Source: Anaerolineae bacterium
Lineage (GTDB): Bacteria > Chloroflexota > Anaerolineae > B4-G1
DNA: 7,004 nt
Assembly: GCA_030612585.1 (NCBI GenBank)
Contig: JAUWNP010000221.1
Span: 1 to 7,004 of the forward strand
Direction of reading: 5' to 3'
In this document: in pieces, positions 5,675 to 7,004 of the stretch
Numbering within the stretch: position 1 is the stretch's first letter
Layout of the letters: each line of letters starts with the position of its first letter
Translations under genes and position numbers: made by a program
The notes under the pieces: generated by a model
The model's database searches: none
The model's input: only the letters and a program-made list of their open reading frames with translations
Told to the model about the DNA's origin: nothing

Positions 5675-7003
5675 TCATCTCGTTGTCGTGCGGGCTACCC
5701 AAATGCGGGTGTTGAAGTCGTGGCGGACTGAGGCACAGATGGTGTAGCCGCCGTCGGAGCGCACGGCTCCAAGCAGTACCACGTCACATTCGGGGCTATC
5801 GTAGTACTCGCAGCGAGGCAGCCCCGCGCCCGCCTCAACCCACGTCCTGCCCGCATCGGTAGAGACGTGGATCATCGCCGCCCCCCGAGCATAGATAGCG
5901 CGGTCAGCGTCGAAGCGAGGGGAGATCAGGTAGCCCCATACTTGCCCCAACTCGCTCCGCCCGATGCGCGTCCAATCCCGCCCACCGTCTTCCGAGAGAT
6001 AAATATCACCGTCCATCACCGCCACCGCCAGCAGGTCGGTGACAAACCGAGCGACGATTGGCTCGCTGCCGAAACTAAAGTCAACCGGGCGACGCACCCA
6101 CTCCGCTCCTGACTCTGGGGGCAATTCGTAGACGGCACCCGAGGCCAATGGGATCAGTCGGCCATCGGGACTCTCTAGCAGCTTTTTCACGCCTACCGTA
6201 CTTTCCATCCTGGCCCAGGTGTCGCCCCCATCCTCGGTGCGATAAATCCGCCCGCTGTAGGCCAGATGGGCCACCCCGCGCTCGGCGAAATCCGCTGAGA
6301 ACAGCGGCGACAGGCGGCGGAAGCTGACCGGTGGCAGTCCCTCGCCCACCATACGATCCCACGTCATGCCGCCATCGCGGGAGACAAAAAAGTCATCGTA
6401 GGTCGTGACGACCAACACGGGCAGGGTATCCGCCTCGCCGATCACGGCTATGCCGTACACCGAGAGCGGGGCAACGTCGTCCTCCGGCAGCCGGCCCAGC
6501 GGCTCCCAGCGCACGCCGCCCGCCGGCAACCGGAACAGCCGAGATTCGCCGCCGACATTGGCGTAGATCGCGCCGTCCGAACCGACGGCCACCGGTCCCA
6601 CAGCTGACGCCGGCAGGCCGGCGTTGGCTTCGGCCCACGTCGCGCCGCCGTCGGTGGAGCGGTACAGCCCGCGCGTCGTGCCCAGGAGCAGCGTCGCACC
6701 GGACTCTGCCAGGGCCATCGGATGCGATGAGAGCCCTTCCGGCAGAGGTACTCCCTCGACGGCGGCCGGGTCCACCGGTGCCAACGCTGGATCGTCCGGG
6801 TAGTTCGGGTTGGGCACCAGGCGCGCCATCCAGTCCAGTTCGAAGCCTGGATCGAACACCTCCCAGGTCAGCCCACCATCGGTGGAGCGGTAGACGCCGC
6901 TTCCCTCGACGTTGGCCCACAGGGTGGGATCGGCGGGATAAGCGGGTGAGATGGAGAGCCACACATCGGCGTCGGAGGCGCCGCCGACCTGGGCGATGCG
7001 AGA
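5675..7003 (-). CDS. Asp-box (BNR) repeat protein, probable beta-propeller (N-terminus off the right edge)
   Basis: The frame is open from the window edge to TGA 5677-5675, about 442 residues. Reading upstream of GTG 6964 continues naturally (RIAQVGGASDADVWLSISPA), so that GTG is not the true start. Six Asp-boxes (S/T-x-D-x-G-x-T-W) are visible at 6863-6886 (STDGGLTW), 6635-6658 (STDGGATW), 6359-6382 (SRDGGMTW), 6215-6238 (TEDGGDTW), 5972-5995 (SEDGGRDW) and 5840-5863 (STDAGRTW). They typically follow strands such as GVYR, GLYR and DIYL. This is the turn motif of sialidase/sortilin-type propellers; none of the catalytic residues of a sialidase can be assigned, so enzymatic activity is not claimed. 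One C-rich segment near the end (LPRCEYYDSPECDVV) could form a disulfide, fitting an exported protein, but the signal peptide is outside the window. It precedes the BatA-like gene by 56 nt on the same strand and is probably co-transcribed with it. Confidence 0.9.
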   Translation of the reverse strand, partial: SRIAQVGGASDADVWLSISPAYPADPTLWANVEGSGVYRSTDGGLTWEVFDPGFELDWMARLVPNPNYPDDPALAPVDPAAVEGVPLPEGLSSHPMALAESGATLLLGTTRGLYRSTDGGATWAEANAGLPASAVGPVAVGSDGAIYANVGGESRLFRLPAGGVRWEPLGRLPEDDVAPLSVYGIAVIGEADTLPVLVVTTYDDFFVSRDGGMTWDRMVGEGLPPVSFRRLSPLFSADFAERGVAHLAYSGRIYRTEDGGDTWARMESTVGVKKLLESPDGRLIPLASGAVYELPPESGAEWVRRPVDFSFGSEPIVARFVTDLLAVAVMDGDIYLSEDGGRDWTRIGRSELGQVWGYLISPRFDADRAIYARGAAMIHVSTDAGRTWVEAGAGLPRCEYYDSPECDVVLLGAVRSDGGYTICASVRHDFNTRIWVARTTTR

Positions 7004-7004
7004 C

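Overview
The window is GC-rich bacterial DNA. Three long genes on the minus strand fill most of it, in transcription order right to left: an Asp-box (BNR) repeat protein whose start lies off the right edge (5675-7003), a BatA-like membrane protein with a von Willebrand A (VWA) domain (3576-5618), and a large membrane protein with two VWA domains around a glutamine-amidotransferase-like domain, which runs off the left edge (1-2619). The gene content, the GC-rich coding and the short dispersed repeats that read through as peptides such as GDKETRR and LQGGTEGG suggest a Chloroflexota genome (Anaerolineae or Caldilineae type). This is inference from protein style, as no rRNA or marker gene is present.

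Between the two VWA genes lies an accessory island of about 0.95 kb (about 2639-3630). It differs from the flanks in strand use, base composition and gene content. It begins with a 90-bp tandem duplication and then a good sigma70-type promoter (TTGCCT, 16 bp, TATAAT) reading rightward. Next come a 20-codon remnant that looks like a DUF4258-type toxin partner, an apparently intact YgiT/MqsA-type zinc-finger protein (2900-3205) and a 55-codon ORF with a VapB-like FGMW-DR motif (3209-3376). Facing these is a four-helix-bundle (S23/TIGR02436) gene cut short after about 63 residues. The island is bracketed by inverted arrays of an 8-bp unit (GGAGACAA on one side, TTGTCTCC on the other), with 24 of 25 bases matching across the main arm.

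Three repeat families shape the region: the 8-bp GGAGACAA unit, a 7-bp GTCAAGC unit between the Asp-box gene and the BatA-like gene, and a palindromic C-run/G-run element of about 35-45 bp. The last occurs at least seven times, always inside the two VWA genes and always without breaking frame, so it adds Pro/Gly-rich peptides to them. The 8-bp repeat has also become the C-terminal tail of the BatA-like protein.

The three large genes probably belonged to one cell-envelope operon. The Asp-box protein looks like a beta-propeller, and the VWA proteins are membrane-anchored with metal-binding adhesion-type domains, resembling the BatA/BatB set that usually accompanies MoxR ATPases. The island appears to have been inserted between the second and third genes, or to have built up there, and then decayed.
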